Assembly (NCBI RefSeq): GCF_050003625.1
Contig: NC_134399.1
Location: forward strand, 42,424,671 to 42,488,670
Length of the DNA stretch: 64,000 bases
Origin: Haematobia irritans
Lineage: Eukaryota > Arthropoda > Insecta > Diptera > Muscidae
Reading direction: 5' to 3'
Shown: positions 1 to 12,175 of the stretch, one piece after another
How positions within the stretch are numbered: the first letter of the stretch is position 1
How the letters are laid out: each line of letters starts with the position of its first letter
Translations under genes and position numbers: made by a program
The notes under the pieces: generated by a model
Databases searched by the model: none
What the model saw: the letters and a program-made list of their open reading frames with translations, nothing else
What the model was told of the DNA's origin: nothing

Positions 1-7
1 AAAACAA

Positions 8-86
8 TGGTGTTCGGTCGGAGCAGGGATTGATCCCACGACCCCTTGCATGCAAGGCAGACATGCTAACCACTGCTCCACGTGGC
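8..86 (-). repeat. tRNA-derived SINE head, 3' body missing
   Basis: Read on the minus strand this is the tRNA-like head of the SINE found complete at 34714-35063, with an A-box-like stretch, the CCTTGCAT anticodon-arm region and a B-box-like GGGATCAATCC, followed by the CCGAACACC trailer. Only the head is present before the window edge. It is degenerate and not a functional tRNA gene. Confidence 0.75.
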
Positions 87-124
87 AAACAAATGTATGT
101 TTCTGTTAAATAATATTATGTTTG

Positions 125-584
125 CATGGGCTCGTGGGCGCTGCAAACTATGCTATATAAATGTAACTTATAACGATATTTATCTGCTGGTGACTATAAC
201 AGCTACGTAGCCCAGTGGATAGTGTGTTGGCTTACAAACTGTACGGTCCTCGGTTCGATTCTCCGTGCAGGCGAAAGGTAAAATTTAAATAATTTATAAT
301 AGTGAATAATTTCTTCAACATTATTTGTATTACAGAAAAAGGTGCCAAGAACTAAAATATTTCGTGGAAGTGAGAGTTACGAGTATGTTAGGGAATGAGC
401 ACAATCGTCTTTGGCAAAAATTCTTCCAAGCATATAATATTTTTGGGCTCAAAATGCTTCCAAACATATAATATGTTCACATAAAACAAATATGTTAATG
501 TTTCGGCAGTATCCAATAATATATGTGCTTCCTGCAAAATATGTTTGGAACATATGTTAAAGAGGCGATTTTTTTTGAGGGTGT
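125..584 (+). repeat. tRNA-like dispersed element T1
   Basis: A tRNA-like block at about 198-275 has a perfect A box (TAGCCCAGTGG, 208-218) and a near-perfect B box (GGTTCGATTCT, 252-262), followed by an AT-rich body ending in GAGGGTGTA. The same unit recurs inverted at 19727-20195, direct at 27913-28345 and inverted at 48340-48810, so it is a dispersed SINE-like family rather than a single tRNA gene. Whether the body moves by Pol III retroposition or is a DNA element that captured a tRNA cannot be told from here. Confidence 0.7.
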
Positions 585-587
585 ATG

Positions 588-1522
588 ATTATGGACTGAT
601 ATGGAGTACTTTTGGCATGGTTCCTAAATATAATATACTACCACCACGTACCAAATATCAACCAGATCGTATGAATTTTGCTTTCCATAAGGCACCAGAG
701 GTCAAATCTGGGGATCGGTTTATATGGTAGCTATATATAATTATGGACTGATATGAACCAATTCCTGCATGGTTGTTGGATACAATATACTTACATAACG
801 TACCAAATTTCAACCGAATCGGATGAATTTTGCTCTTCCAAGGGGCTCCGGAGGTCAAATTTGGGGATCGCTTTATATAGGGCCTATATATAATTATGGA
901 CCATATACTTGCATCACGTACCAAATTTCAGCCGGATCGGATGAAATTTGTTTTTGTTAGAGGCTCCGCAAGCCAAAACTGGGGACCGGTTTATGTGGGG
1001 GCTATATATAATTATCGACCGATGTGGACCAATTTTTGCATGGTTTTTAGAGACCATATACCAACACCATGTACCAAATTTCAGCCGGATCGGATGAAAT
1101 TTGCTTCTTATGAACCGATGTGGACCAATTTTTGCATGCTTGTTAGAGACCATATACTAACACCATGTACCAAATTTCAGCCGGATCGGATGAAATTTGC
1201 TTCTCTTAGAGGGTCTGAAAGCCAAATGTGGGGGTCCGTTTATATGGGGGCGATACGTAAAAGTGGACCGATATGGCTCATTTGCAATACCATCCGACCT
1301 ACATCAATAACAACCACTTGTGCCAAGTTTCAAGTCGATAGCTTGTTTCGTTCGGAAGTTCGCGTGATTTCAACAGACGGACGGACGGACATGCTCAGAT
1401 CGACTTAGAATTTCACCACGACCCAGAACATATATACTTTATGGGGTTTTAGAGCAATATTTTGATGTGTTACAAACGGAATGACAAAGTTAATATACCC
1501 CCATCCTATGGTGGAGGGTATA
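588..1522 (-). mobile_element. Family A element A1, 3' truncated (HINE-like)
   Basis: On the minus strand the 5' end is at about 1522 (motif TACCCTCCACCAT with its local palindrome), followed by the mini-me-like block (AAAGTATATAT), a short GTCY run near 1378-1391 and several 153-bp units down to about 588. The 3' hairpin end is missing. The 170-residue open frame at 896-1408 is an artefact of the frame-preserving 153-bp units. Confidence 0.8.
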
Positions 1523-1593
1523 AAAATGAATTATCTCTAAACCAACGGACACATTGAAGCATTAGATTTACCAAAAAAAAAAAACAAAAAAAA

Positions 1594-2998
1594 CAAGTAT
1601 ATACAAAACTAAGTTCGGCCGGGCCGAATCTTAAATACCCACCACCATGAACCAACTATTAGGGTTTCCTTTGAAATTTCAGGAGGGCTTGAGGACTTGA
1701 GGACATTTTCCGAAGATAAATTGAAAGATTTCACCTACGAGGACTATATCAGATTCTGGATTTATAAGAACCATTTTTGTTTGAGTTTTAGAGGAATCAT
1801 TAACAAGAGATGTTAGTGTGCAAGAAAATTGTAAAATAACGTCTTGATTTGAAATCTTAAATCTGTAGAAGTAAAATCTGGAAATTTTACATTGAGTTTC
1901 AAGCAACTTTCATGATCAGTGCGTCTTCTACACCCTCCAGAAGTGAAGTCGGTCTATATGGAGGCATTACCAAATGGACCGATAAAAACTTAATCCGATA
2001 CACGTTTTTGTGAGCCTAAAGTACCAGAATATTTACAATTTCAGGCAAATCAGATAAAAACTACGGTTTCTAGAAACCCAATGAGTTAAATCGGGAAATC
2101 GTTCTTATGGGGGCCATACTAAAATATGGCCCGATACTCACCGTTTTCGGCACACCTCTTTATGACCCGAAAATACCTTTAGATTTCCAATTTCAAGCAA
2201 ATAGGATAAAAACTTCGGATTCTAGAAGCCCAAGAAGTGAAATCGGAAATCGGTCTATATGGGGGCTATACCAAAATATGGACCGATACTCACCATTTTC
2301 GGCACACCTCTTTATGGTCCTAAAATACCTCTAGATTTCTAATTTCAGACAAATTGGATAAAAACTACGGTTTCTATAAGCCCAAGACCCCAAATCGGGA
2401 GGTCGTTTTATATGGGGACCATACCAAAACATGGACCGATACTCAAAATTTTTGGCACACGTATTTGTGGTCCTACAATACCTCTAGATTTCCAATTTCA
2501 GGTAAATTGAATAAAAACTGCGGTTTCTATAAGCCCAAGAAATAAAATCGGGAGATCGGTCTATATGGGGATCATACCAAAACTGGACCGATACTCACAA
2601 GTTTTGGCACACGTATTTGTGGTCCTACAATACCTCTAGATTTCCAATTTCAGGTAAATTGAATAAAAACTGCGGTTTCTATAAGCCCAAGAAATAAAAT
2701 CGGGAGATCGGTCTATATGGAGGCTATACCAAAACGTGTACCGATACTCACCATTTTTGGCACACCTCTTTATGGCCATGAAATACCTATAGATTTCAAA
2801 TTTCAGGCAAATTGGATAAAAACTACGATTTCTATAAGCCCAATACCCCAAATCGGGAGGTCGGTTTATATGGGGACTATATCAAAACCTGGACCGATAT
2901 AGCCCATCTTCGAACTTGACCTGCCTGCAGACAAAAGACGAGTTAGTGCAAAATTTCAGCACGATTGCTTCATTATTGAAGACTGTAGCGTGATTACA

Positions 2999-3032
<34 letters not shown>

Positions 3033-3182
3033 GGACAGACGGACATCGTTATATCGTCTTAGAATTTCTCCCTGATCAAGAATATATATACTTTATATAG
3101 TCGGAAATCGATATTTCGATGCGTTACAAACGGAATGACAAACTTATTATACCCCCGTCACCATTCTATGGTGGTGGGTATA
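1594..3182 (-). mobile_element. Family D element D1, complete (HINE-like)
   Basis: Both ends are present. The 3' end at 1594 reads ACTTG on the minus strand, preceded by a hairpin of type TTCGGCC/GGCCGAA and the motif ATGGTGGTGGGTA. The 5' end at 3182 carries the inverse TACCC..CACCAT motif as a small palindrome, then a GACA/GTCY run at 2999-3048. The core holds units with about 153-bp spacing (for example positions 2397, 2550 and 2702). No protein is encoded. The Helentron-derived assignment follows the published DINE-1/mini-me layout and is inference; the element limits are visible. Confidence 0.75.
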
Positions 3183-3442
3183 AAAACAGCTTCATGTATA
3201 GGCTATGACTTCTTTTGCGAATTTGCATCTTTGGATTTGTCTTTACACTAATAATTCCGAGGGTAAAGACAAAATCTTTGGAAGCGAGCAAGCTCGTTTT
3301 AGTGCACTTCGGTGATGTGCTCTATATGCAGGCTATTAAAATTAACGTTTTGAAAAATGATGTCGCAAACGATATTCTTTTGTTTCAGGTTTTTGAATTT
3401 CTTCGAAAAATTCAACCTGTATCACCAATTATATTTTTATAT
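3183..3442. other. Spacer between D1 and A2, no gene seen
   Basis: 260 bases of AT-rich sequence. The stretch near 3270-3290 (AAAGACAAAATCTTTGGAA) resembles the terminus of the 650-bp MITE family M, so it may be a decayed copy. The 76-residue frame at 3215-3445 resembles nothing I know. Confidence 0.4.
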
Positions 3443-3814
3443 TAACTTTGTCATTCCGTTTGTAACACATCGAAATAGTGTTCTAAGACCCCATAAAGTA
3501 TATATATATTCTGGGTCGTGGTGAAATTCTGAGTCGATTTGAGCATGTCCGTCCGTCCGTCCGTCCGTCTGTTGAAATCACGCTAACTTCCGAACGAAAC
3601 AAGCTATCGACTTAAAACTTGGCACAAGTAATTGTTATTGATGTAGGTCGGATGGTATTGCAAATGGGCCATATCGGTTTACTTTTGCGTATAGCCCCCA
3701 TATAAAGGGACCCTCAGATTTGGCTTGTGGAGCCTCTAACAAGAGCTTATTTCATCCGCTCCGGCTGAAATTTGGTATATGGTCTCTAACAACCATGCAA
3801 AAATTGGTCCACAT

Positions 3815-4426
3815 CGGCCCATAATTATATATAGCCCCCATAAAAACCGATCCCCAGATTTGGCTTGCGAAGCCTCAAAGAGAAGCAAATTTCATTCGAT
3901 CTTGCTGAAATTTGGTACATGGTGTTGCTATATGGTCTCTAACAACCATGCAAAAATTGGTTCACATCGGTCTATAATTATATATAGCCCCTATATAAAC
4001 CGATCCCCAGATTTGGCTTGCGGAGCCTCAAAGAGAAGCAAATTTCATCCGATCCGGCTGAAATTTGGTACATTGTGTTGGTATAGGGTCTCTAACAACC
4101 ATGCAAAAATTGGTCCACATCGGCCCATAATTATATATAGCCCCCATAAAAACCGATCCCCAGATTTGGCTTGCGAAGCCTCAAAGAGAAGCAAATTTCA
4201 TTCGATCTTGCTGAAATTTGGTACATGGTGTTGCTATATGGTCTCTAACAACCATGCAAAAATTGGTTCACATCGGTCTATAATTATATATAGCCCCTAT
4301 ATAAACCGATCCCCAGATTTGGCTTGCGGAGCCTCAAAGAGAAGCAAATTTCATCCGATCCGGCTGAAATTTGGTACATTGTGTTGGTATAGGGTCTCTA
4401 ACAACCATGCAAAAATTGGTCCACAT
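3815..4426 (+). repeat. Recent 306-bp tandem duplication of two 153-bp units
   Basis: Two adjoining 306-bp blocks are near identical, including shared oddities (CATAAAAACC, GAAGCC, CATTCGATCTT), while neighbouring units differ much more. This points to a recent unequal exchange or slippage step within element A2. Confidence 0.85.
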
Positions 4427-5282
4427 CGGTTCATAATTATATATAGCCCCCATATAAACCGATCCCCAGATTTGGCTTGCGGAGCCTCAAAGAGAAGCAA
4501 ATTTCATCCGATCCGGCTGAAATTTGGTACATGATGTTGGTATATTGTCTCTAACAACCATGCAAAAATTGGTCCATATCGGTCCTTATTATATATAGAC
4601 CCCATGTAAACCAATCCCAAATTTTGGCTTGTGGAGCCTCTAAGAGAAGCATATTTCATCCGATCCGGCTGAAATTTGGTACATGGTGTTGGTATATGGT
4701 CTCTAACAATCGTGCAAAAATTGGTCCACATCGGTCCATAATTATATATAGCCCCCATATGAACCGATCCCCAGATTTGGGTTGCGGAGCCTCAATGAGA
4801 AGCAAATTTCATCCGATCCGGCTGAAATCTGGTACATGGTGTTAGTATATGGTTTCTAACAACCATGCAAGAATTGGTCCATATCGGTCCATAATTATAT
4901 ATAGCCCCCATATAAGCCGATCCCCAGATTTGACCTCCGAAGCCTCAAAGAGAAGCAAAATTCACCCGATCTTGCTGAAATTTGGTACATGGTGTTAGTA
5001 TATGGTCTCTAACAACCATGCAAAAATTGGTCCACATCGGTCCTTAATTATATATAGCCCCCATATAAACCGTTCTCCAGATTTGAACTCCGGAGCGTCT
5101 TGGAGTAGCAAAATTCATCCGATCCGGTTCAAATGTGGAACGTGGTGTTAGTATATGGCCGCTAACAACCATACCAAAGTTGATCCATATCGGTCTATAG
5201 TTATATATAGCCGATCTCCAATCACACAAAAATTGGTCCATATCGGTTCATAATCATGGTTGCCACTCGAGCCAAAAATAAT

Positions 5283-5570
5283 CTACCAAAATTTTATTTC
5301 TATAGAAAATTTTGTCAAAATTTTATTTCTATAGAAAATTTTGTTAAAATTTTAATTCTATAGAAAATTTTGTCAGAATGTTATTTCTATAGAAAATTTT
5401 GTTAAAATTTTATTCCTATAGAAATTTTTGTCAAAATTTTATTTCTAAAAACAATTTTGTCAAAATTTTATTTCTATAACAAATTTTTGAAAATTTTATT
5501 TCTATAGAAAATTTTGTTAAAATTTTATTTCTATAGAAAATTTTGTCAAAATTTTATGTCAAAAAAATTT
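5283..5570 (+). repeat. Tandem array of about 30-bp units, family A
   Basis: Repeats around the motif TTTCTATAGAAAATTTTGTC follow each other head to tail with no spacers. Equivalent arrays occur in every long family A copy at the same place, between the 153-bp array and the 3' end (16048-16310, 25760-26190, 30500-30870, 40170-40545, 46983-47395, 59860-60215). Confidence 0.9.
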
Positions 5571-5787
5571 TGTCAAACTGAATTATATACGTATTTCTAA
5601 ATTGGACTTACATACAATTTAGAAGACGGTGTTAGAAGGTTTTAAGATACCTTGCCATCGGCAAGCGTTACCGCAACTTAAGTAATTCGATTGTGGACGA
5701 CAGTGTTTAGAAGATGTTTCTACGCAATCCATGGTGGAGGGTACATAAGCTTCGGCCTGGCCGAACTTACGGCCGTATATACTTGTT

Positions 5788-6941
5788 ATACCCTCCACCA
5801 TAGGATGGGGGTATATTAACTTTGTCATTCCGTTTGTAACACATCGAAATATTGCTCTAAGACCCCATAAAGTATATATATTCTGGGTCGTGGTGAAATT
5901 CTGAGTCGATCTGAGCATGTCCGTCCGTCTGTCCGTCCGTCCGTCTATTTAAATCACGCTAACTTGGCACAAGTAGTTGTTATTGATGTAGGTCGGATGG
6001 TATTGCAAATGGGCCATATCGGTCCACTTTTCCGTATAGCCCCCATATAAACGGACCCCCAAATCTGGCTTGCGATTGCTCTAAACGAAGCAAATTTCAT
6101 CCGATCCGGCTGAAATTTGGTACATGGTGTTAGTATATGGTCTCTAACAACCGTGTAAAAATTGGTCCATATCGGTCCATAATTACATATAGCCCCCATA
6201 TAAACCGATCCCCCGATTTGGATTGTGGAGCCTCTAAGAGAAGCAAATTTCATCCGATCCGGCTGAAATCTGGTACATGGTGTTAGTATATGGTTTCTAA
6301 CAACCATGCAAGAATTGGTCCATATCGGTCCATAATTATATATAGCCCCCATATAAACGGACCCCCAAATTTGGCTTGCGATTGCTCTAAACGAAGCAAA
6401 TTTCATCCGATCCGGCTGAAATTTGGTACATGGTGTTAGTATATGGTCTCTAACAACCGTGTAAAAATTGGTCCATATCGCTCCATAATTACATATAGCC
6501 CCCATATAAACCGATCCCCCGATTTGGCTTGCGGAACCTCTAAGAGAACCAAATTTCATCCGATCTGGATGAAATCTTGTACATGGTGTTAGTATATGGT
6601 CTCTAACAACCATGCAAAAATTGGTCTGCATCGGTCCATAATTATATATAGCCACCATATGACCCGATCCCCCGATATGGATTGCGGAGCCTCTAAGAGA
6701 AGCAAATTTCATCCGATCCGGCTGAAATTTGGTACATGGTGTTGGTATATGTTTTCTAATGACCATGCCAAAATTGGTCCATAGCGGTCCATAATTATAT
6801 ATAGCCCCCATATGAACCGATCCCCAGATTTGGGTTGCGGAGCCTCAATGAGAAGCAAATTTCATCCGATCCGGCTGAAATCTGGTACATGGTGTTAGTA
6901 TATGGTCTCTAACAGCCATGAGAGAATTGGTCCATATCGGT

Positions 6942-6943
<2 letters not shown>
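5788..6943 (+). mobile_element. Family A element A3, 5' part
   Basis: It has a complete 5' end (ATACCCTCCACCAT palindrome, conserved block, (GTCY)n near 5920-5945) and about six 153-bp units, breaking off at a TA microsatellite at 6944. It begins only two bases (TT) after the end of A2. Its missing 3' part is most simply the sequence at 15884-16347 plus 17726-17924; together these give about 1.8 kb, a usual family A length. Confidence 0.8.

Positions 6944-7009
<66 letters not shown>
6944..7009. repeat. (TA)n microsatellite
   Basis: About 33 TA dinucleotides, grown from the TATATA tract of a family A unit. It marks the left border of the candidate 8.5-kb insertion. Confidence 0.95.
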
Positions 7010-7015
<6 letters not shown>

Positions 7016-9300
7016 GAGACGCATACTTTGGCGACAGTAAAAATTTTACATTTTTATTACATACATGCGTAGAAAAGAATATGTATCATACATGTATTTC
7101 CGATTTTGGTCCGATTTGCATGATTTTCTTTCATATATTCTACTTCTTATATGGATCGCATACTTTGAAACACATATTATGTTTTGCGTACATTTTGGCG
7201 ACAATCCGTTACTTGCTTGTGTTGCCACATGTTCACATTTCGTTCCGTATTTTCACCCGTTTTCACAGGGTGTTTCATACATTTTTATTCCACTTTCTAT
7301 ACAGGACGGTTCATACGCTCCTTTTTTCGTATTGGATTGATGTGGAAGTAATGAATTTCGACGCCAGTTTTGGAAGTAATGAATTTCGACGTCAGTTTTT
7401 TTTATTGAGACAAAACATCAAGTACTTGTCTCCATTAAGAAAATTTCGTCTAAAATTATTTCAAATATATATTTATACTCCATTTTTTATTTATAGGGTG
7501 GTACTTTGTTCTGTTTTGGCTCTTTTTCTAAAGATTACCTATCAATTTTTAAATATTAAATTGAGCGTAATCAATGTTTTAGATCATTTCCATGCAAGCC
7601 ATGCTAAAAATATACTCATTGTCATACATATTTTTGCAGGGTTACTTACGAGTTGTGGTGAAAAAATCGAAGATACACAAAAAAAATTTATGATTAAATC
7701 AGGAAAATAATTGATCTAATTGGTTTTTTAATTGAAATGATTTTAATCAAGGAAATGATAGTATCAAATTTATTGTTTTAAATAAATTTTTATTTAAAAA
7801 TTAAAAAAAATGTTCCATTACTTTCTTGCGAGTTTTTTTTTTAATTAAAAATGTAAAAATTTTCAAACATTGGCATAATTAACTTAATGTTTTCATCTTG
7901 ATTGAAAAGTTAAGTGTTTCAATTAATTTATTAATTGAAAATTTCAACTTCTACTAATTTTTTATTGGACAAATTTTGATGATATTTTTTCTGTATAGAG
8001 GTGAGTACTATGTTCGGTTTTTTCACCAAAACACTAAATTAAAAGTACAAATATATTTATGTAGACGATTATATTTTGATCGAGTCTTGCCAAATAATGG
8101 ATGGAAAAGATCCAAGCAATTGATTGCAAATTATTTTATATTTCTAAATTAGTTAATTAAAAAAAGTACCCGTGAAAACAAGCTGGTTTTCAGCTTGAAA
8201 ACTGAACATAGCACTCAGCTCAATACCAAAAATAAGGCCAATACTAAGATCGTGTTTCTAAACCCAAATTACAGGTGCAAAAAAATATTTTCTAATCAAA
8301 ACAAAACATCGAAGAAATTGTCCAAACTATCAAGTCCAAAAATTTTTTCCCTACAACATAACATACACTAAGCGAAAAATAGTCGAGCTATTAACTATTT
8401 TTATCTTTAATAATGGACCGATGTAATTCGTTAATACAACGACTGTAAATGTTCTTTCCTTTACTCAATGAATACCAATTGTAAATATTGCGAATATTTT
8501 TATATTAACCTGCGAAACACCGCTTAGAACATTTTATTTATTATTTAAAATAATTAATTCTAAACTAAATTTTACTCAATTAATGCGTGCGTTTGTATCC
8601 AACTTTAACAGGAATACGTAAATTCTCGATAATACTACACAGAAAAAAGGTAAACTATATTATAGGTAGAATTTAATATCCTGGAGTACTTTTTAACTGC
8701 ACTTCACGAAATTACATCCTCTCATAGAAGACAAATTAACTAAACTTAACGAACAAAAATCATTGGCGCCAAATCACGACCTTTTTAACCATAAAGTAGT
8801 GCGTTCTTACTAGTTTTGGGAATCACATGAAAATTTTCTTCTGAGTTAGTTCATATTGAACTTATATGTACGGTCAATGAACTATATACCTACGATTAGT
8901 TCATAAAATATTTGAGACAAAAACGGAAAATTTCATTGGGCTGTGGAAAATTTCGAAAAAAAATAATACAATTTAATTACAAATATTTTTGGGCAATAAA
9001 AATAAGTTAAATTTAGCGTTAGTTTAACTACTTAATTTTTTACTGTTTAATAATTCAATTCTTTAGTGTATGTCCATACTAAACTTTTAATGTGCATTAT
9101 TTTGAAGCCCACGTTTTTAATATAACTTAAATAAGAAGGAATCACCCTGTAATTGGTGAATCTAATTCTACTTCTTGGAGATATGTGCCTTTGAAACTAT
9201 TCTATAAATAGAACACATTGTATGTATTTGTGTACAAATACACATAATTATGTATGAATGGTAAACAATCGTAAACCATATTTGGTTGGCATTAACCATG
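7010..9300. other. AT-rich unique sequence, no gene recognised
   Basis: A 209-residue frame lies at 7081-7710 (+). It is rich in Phe, Ile, Leu and His, and I see no family motif, signal peptide plus mature domain, or splice pattern that makes it convincing. The subterminal motif GCATACTTTGGCGACA lies at its start. Around 7710-7960 there are ATTGAT/TTTTAATTG stretches related to the AT-rich palindromic repeat at 43850-44038. Confidence 0.4.
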
Positions 9301-9400
9301 TTGGTAGTGTGGCTCGGTGGTTAATTCATTCATTTTGTAAACTGATGGTACGTGGTTCGATCCTCCGTCCGGCCGAAATCTTAAATTTTTTGAATATTTC
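9300..9400 (+). repeat. tRNA-like element T5
   Basis: A-box-like TGGCTCGGTGG (9310-9320) and B-box-like GGTTCGATCCT (9354-9364) sit 34 bases apart, followed by CCGTCCGGCCGAAATC. The layout is tRNA-derived, but the arms do not pair cleanly and the sequence downstream resembles the T1 family, so a SINE-like relic is more likely than a tRNA gene. Confidence 0.6.
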
Positions 9401-9560
9401 TAAATTCTAGTTAATATTTCTAAATTGTTTGTTATTGTAGAAGATAAAGTGCAAAATAGGTCATTGGTCTTCCCCCCATGCGCGGTGAATTACTTTTGAC
9501 TCACTTTTAGTGTGTCATACCAACGGCCAAGGATCACATATAATAATTAATTTCTATATA

Positions 9561-10187
9561 CACTGAAAAAAATATTGTCGTGAGGTCAAAGATTTCATGT
9601 CTTTAGAATACTAATGCAAATTTTGCTTAGCACAGAAGTCGCATTTCTCTAATAAGTTTTTTTCCTTGTCCAAAAGTCGATAAACTTTTCAATAAAGTCG
9701 TACTGTCCTTATAATTAAGTGATTTCACTTAAAAAAATGTTTGGGCTAAGGTCAACTTGACTTTAATAATTCGGAAAATTCTTTAAACTTAATAAAATTG
9801 TCTTTAAATTTGTGGCCTTTTTGTATCTTGTCTACAAAGCAAAAACTCGTTCAAATATAGGACATGTTTTTCAACACTTTATTTTAAAGACGTTTTTTAC
9901 TTGAAACATTGCATAATTTGTACTGGAAGTCGAGTCTTAATTTGGAAAATAAAATTGTCATCAACTCGTTTTTAAAGGTCTTTGGTAGTATATGAATAAA
10001 AAAGCTGAAAAAGCGAAAAATTAAAATTTGCTTCCTAGAAGCAAGGACACAAAAACCCAAATTTAAAAGAGAATTGTGTCTTAAAAGTATCCTTACTTGT
10101 ATTCTCCGCTTCTTTGGCTCGGAATCAATACCAACATTTTTAAAGTAAAGACAAAATCTTTGGAACCTGGCATGCTTTTTTTCAGTG
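9561..10187 (+). mobile_element. MITE family M, copy M1, complete
   Basis: Inverted ends CACTGAAAAAAA are flanked by TA on both sides (9559-9560, 10188-10189), the target duplication used by Tc1/mariner elements. The subterminal CAAAGATTT motif is also inverted at both ends. About 627 bp, no coding capacity: the 104-residue minus frame at 9884-10198 is conserved only because the DNA is. Confidence 0.85.
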
Positions 10188-10189
10188 TA

Positions 10190-10450
10190 ATGAGACATAT
10201 TTCATATATATGTTAAAGTTCTGTGGCTAACCAAGCTGAATTTAGAATTTGCAAATTTATAAGAAGCATTTTCCTTTGAATTCTAGAGAAATTATAAAAT
10301 TCTAATCTGAGTGTTCAAGAATATTATCGATCTTAATTCTGCAGATTTTTTATCGAATTACGCATTAAAAGTAAAATTTAGCAATTTTACTTCTAGTTTC
10401 AGGCAATTTGCGATATTTGCGCCTATTATGCCCGTAGAAGTCATATCGGA
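10190..10450. other. AT-rich spacer, no gene seen
   Basis: No motif recognised beyond faint similarity to family D-type text (TCTAGAGAA, CAGGCAATTTG). Confidence 0.4.
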
Positions 10451-10828
10451 AGGTGTACACTGACACGATATTGACGTGACTCACGAAAATTTTCGTGAAT
10501 CACGCATGAGTCACACTAATGGCAACGGCGTGAGTGTGATTAACAAACCAAATGTCGTGTGTGAGCGTGAGTCACGAATATAATTTCTTCGTGAGTGTGC
10601 GTGAAGAACGAATTTTAAAATACGCTCACGAAAAAAATCCCGCTCACGGCCATAAAACGCTCATGGTGTCAAACACCATGATTATTCGTGAGTCACGACA
10701 TTTTCGTGCTTGAGTACAAAGTTTATTTTTGTGAGTGTACGTGAGTCCCACCAAACAACATCGTGCGTCAGTAAGATTTTTCCGTTGTGAGTGAGCGTGA
10801 GCAAAATATTACTCACGTGCACACCTCT
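10451..10828. repeat. CGTGA/TCACG-dense repeat with inverted ends
   Basis: Over about 380 bases the pentamer CGTGA or its complement occurs some two dozen times, often as the palindrome CGTGAGTCACG. The ends are GGTGTACAC on the left and GTGCACACC on the right, which are inverted repeats of each other (GGTGTRCAC). A second fragment of the same family lies at 13784-13875. No 8-bp or TA target duplication is clear. It is probably a small non-autonomous DNA element; function unknown. Confidence 0.6.
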
Positions 10829-12170
10829 AATATAGACCGATCTATACCAATGAACAGGTTTTTTTTACACTGCGGAACAAGAGGGCTAAATTTGATTGAA
10901 ATCGTTAAAGAGTTAGATATAGCTCCCATAATAATGTTTTTCCGAATTGCATTTATATAGCCAAAATACCTCCATTTTCCTTGTAAATCGCCACTGCAAA
11001 TGTAAATCAAATTTGAGTAAAAATCAAAATATCCTATACCTCTAATACATAAATTGTAAATGATGTTTTACGAAATTGCATAAAAATATCTGTAGATTAA
11101 AAATTTTCCAATTTTTTACTAACATTGTGCTTCGCTCCAGGACATTAGTCGATTTGAATTCTAAGCCATGAGATCTTGCAGAAGTCCAAAAAATTTTGGG
11201 AATATAAACTTTAGATATAAAACACAACTAACTGGAAGGATTTGAGATGGTATCGAAAATATGGATCCACAAAGTGGTTCAATGCAAACTTTAGACTTTA
11301 CTTTTTGTTATGGATTAAAAAATACTTTTAGATTTCAAAATTTAGGCAAATGGGATAAAAGTTGCGGCTTTTATGTCATCAAATCGGGATATTTGGCTAC
11401 ATGGGGCAATATAAAAACATGTACCGATATAAACCGATATAAACCAATACATGTACCGATATAAACCAATACATATTTCAAAGTTGCGGCAAATCGGAGA
11501 TTGGGCTACTTGCCAAGTCGGATGAAAATTTCGGCATCTATACTCTTAACAAGTCAAATCGAGAGTATCGGTCTATTTGGTGGATAGGTCTATATGGAAC
11601 CATACACACCATATTTGACATATCTTTCTTCATTAAAAAAAAAAAAAAATAATAAAAAAAAGCGAAACTGTCTATATAGAGGATTTGTCAAAGCATGGAA
11701 AGATACCAAAATTATCTTTCTCGTTTCCGATATCTTAACAAACATATTCATACAGAGACACAGACATTGTGTATGTGGCAATATGGTTTAGGGCCGACCT
11801 CTGAGTCGATGGCTAGATCGTCTGACTGTGAACACATTTTTGTGATCAAAGTCTAGGTCGCATTTTAAGTCCAATCGACTTCAAATTTCGCACAAGGTTG
11901 ATTTGAAAGAAACCGCCTCAATATAGCTTCGATATATCTTTCGCCCCAGAAGGTAAGTTTTTGCCGTGTGTCAAATTTGGTTGAAATCAGTTCAGATTTA
12001 GACATAGCTCCAACATATATCTTTCGCTGGAGGTACACCCATATGAGTACATAGGTCTAAGTTTTACAACGATTTACATAGAATTTTACACGAATAATTC
12101 TTACTATACGTGTTATACAGTTAGATATAGCTTTCATATGTATATTTGACCCGATTTATACTCATATGAA
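10829..12170. repeat. Decayed B-like and D-like element fragments
   Basis: Text at 10970-11290 follows the 3' half of family B (CCACTGCAAATG, ACTAACATTGTG, GATGGTATCGAAAAT, CACAAAGTGGTTCA) but is strongly diverged. 11330-11560 resembles family D units, and 11810-12170 family B units (GGTTGAAATCAGTTCAGATT). Diverged far more than other copies in the window, so these are old insertions. A poly-A tract lies at 11636-11661. No gene. Confidence 0.55.
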
Positions 12171-12175
12171 CACCG

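Larger units (their letters stand above)
3443..5785 (+). mobile_element. Family A element A2, nearly complete (HINE-like)
   Basis: It starts at TATATTAACTTTG, so the first 25-30 bases of the consensus 5' end are missing. It then has the conserved block, a (GTCC)n run near 3547-3570, a long array of 153-bp units, an array of about 30-bp units at 5283-5570, the motif ATGGTGGAGGGTA and the hairpin TTCGGCCTGGCCGAA (5752-5766), ending ACTTG at 5785. Inside, a 306-bp dimer (two units) is tandemly duplicated almost exactly (3815 against 4121), producing an artefactual 251-residue frame. Confidence 0.85.

Noticed and set aside
198..275. A functional tRNA gene
   Set aside because: A and B boxes are good, but the same 460-bp context is repeated at three other loci, acceptor pairing is poor and no clean T-run terminator directly follows.
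2999..3048. GACA/GTCC runs as independent microsatellites
   Set aside because: They always lie at the same place behind the conserved block of families A-D, so they are part of the elements.
7081..7710. A 209-residue frame as a membrane protein gene
   Set aside because: Rich in Phe/Ile/Leu as expected of AT-rich DNA read in a T-rich frame. No family motif, no promoter or splice signal I can defend, and it begins at the inverted end of a candidate transposon.
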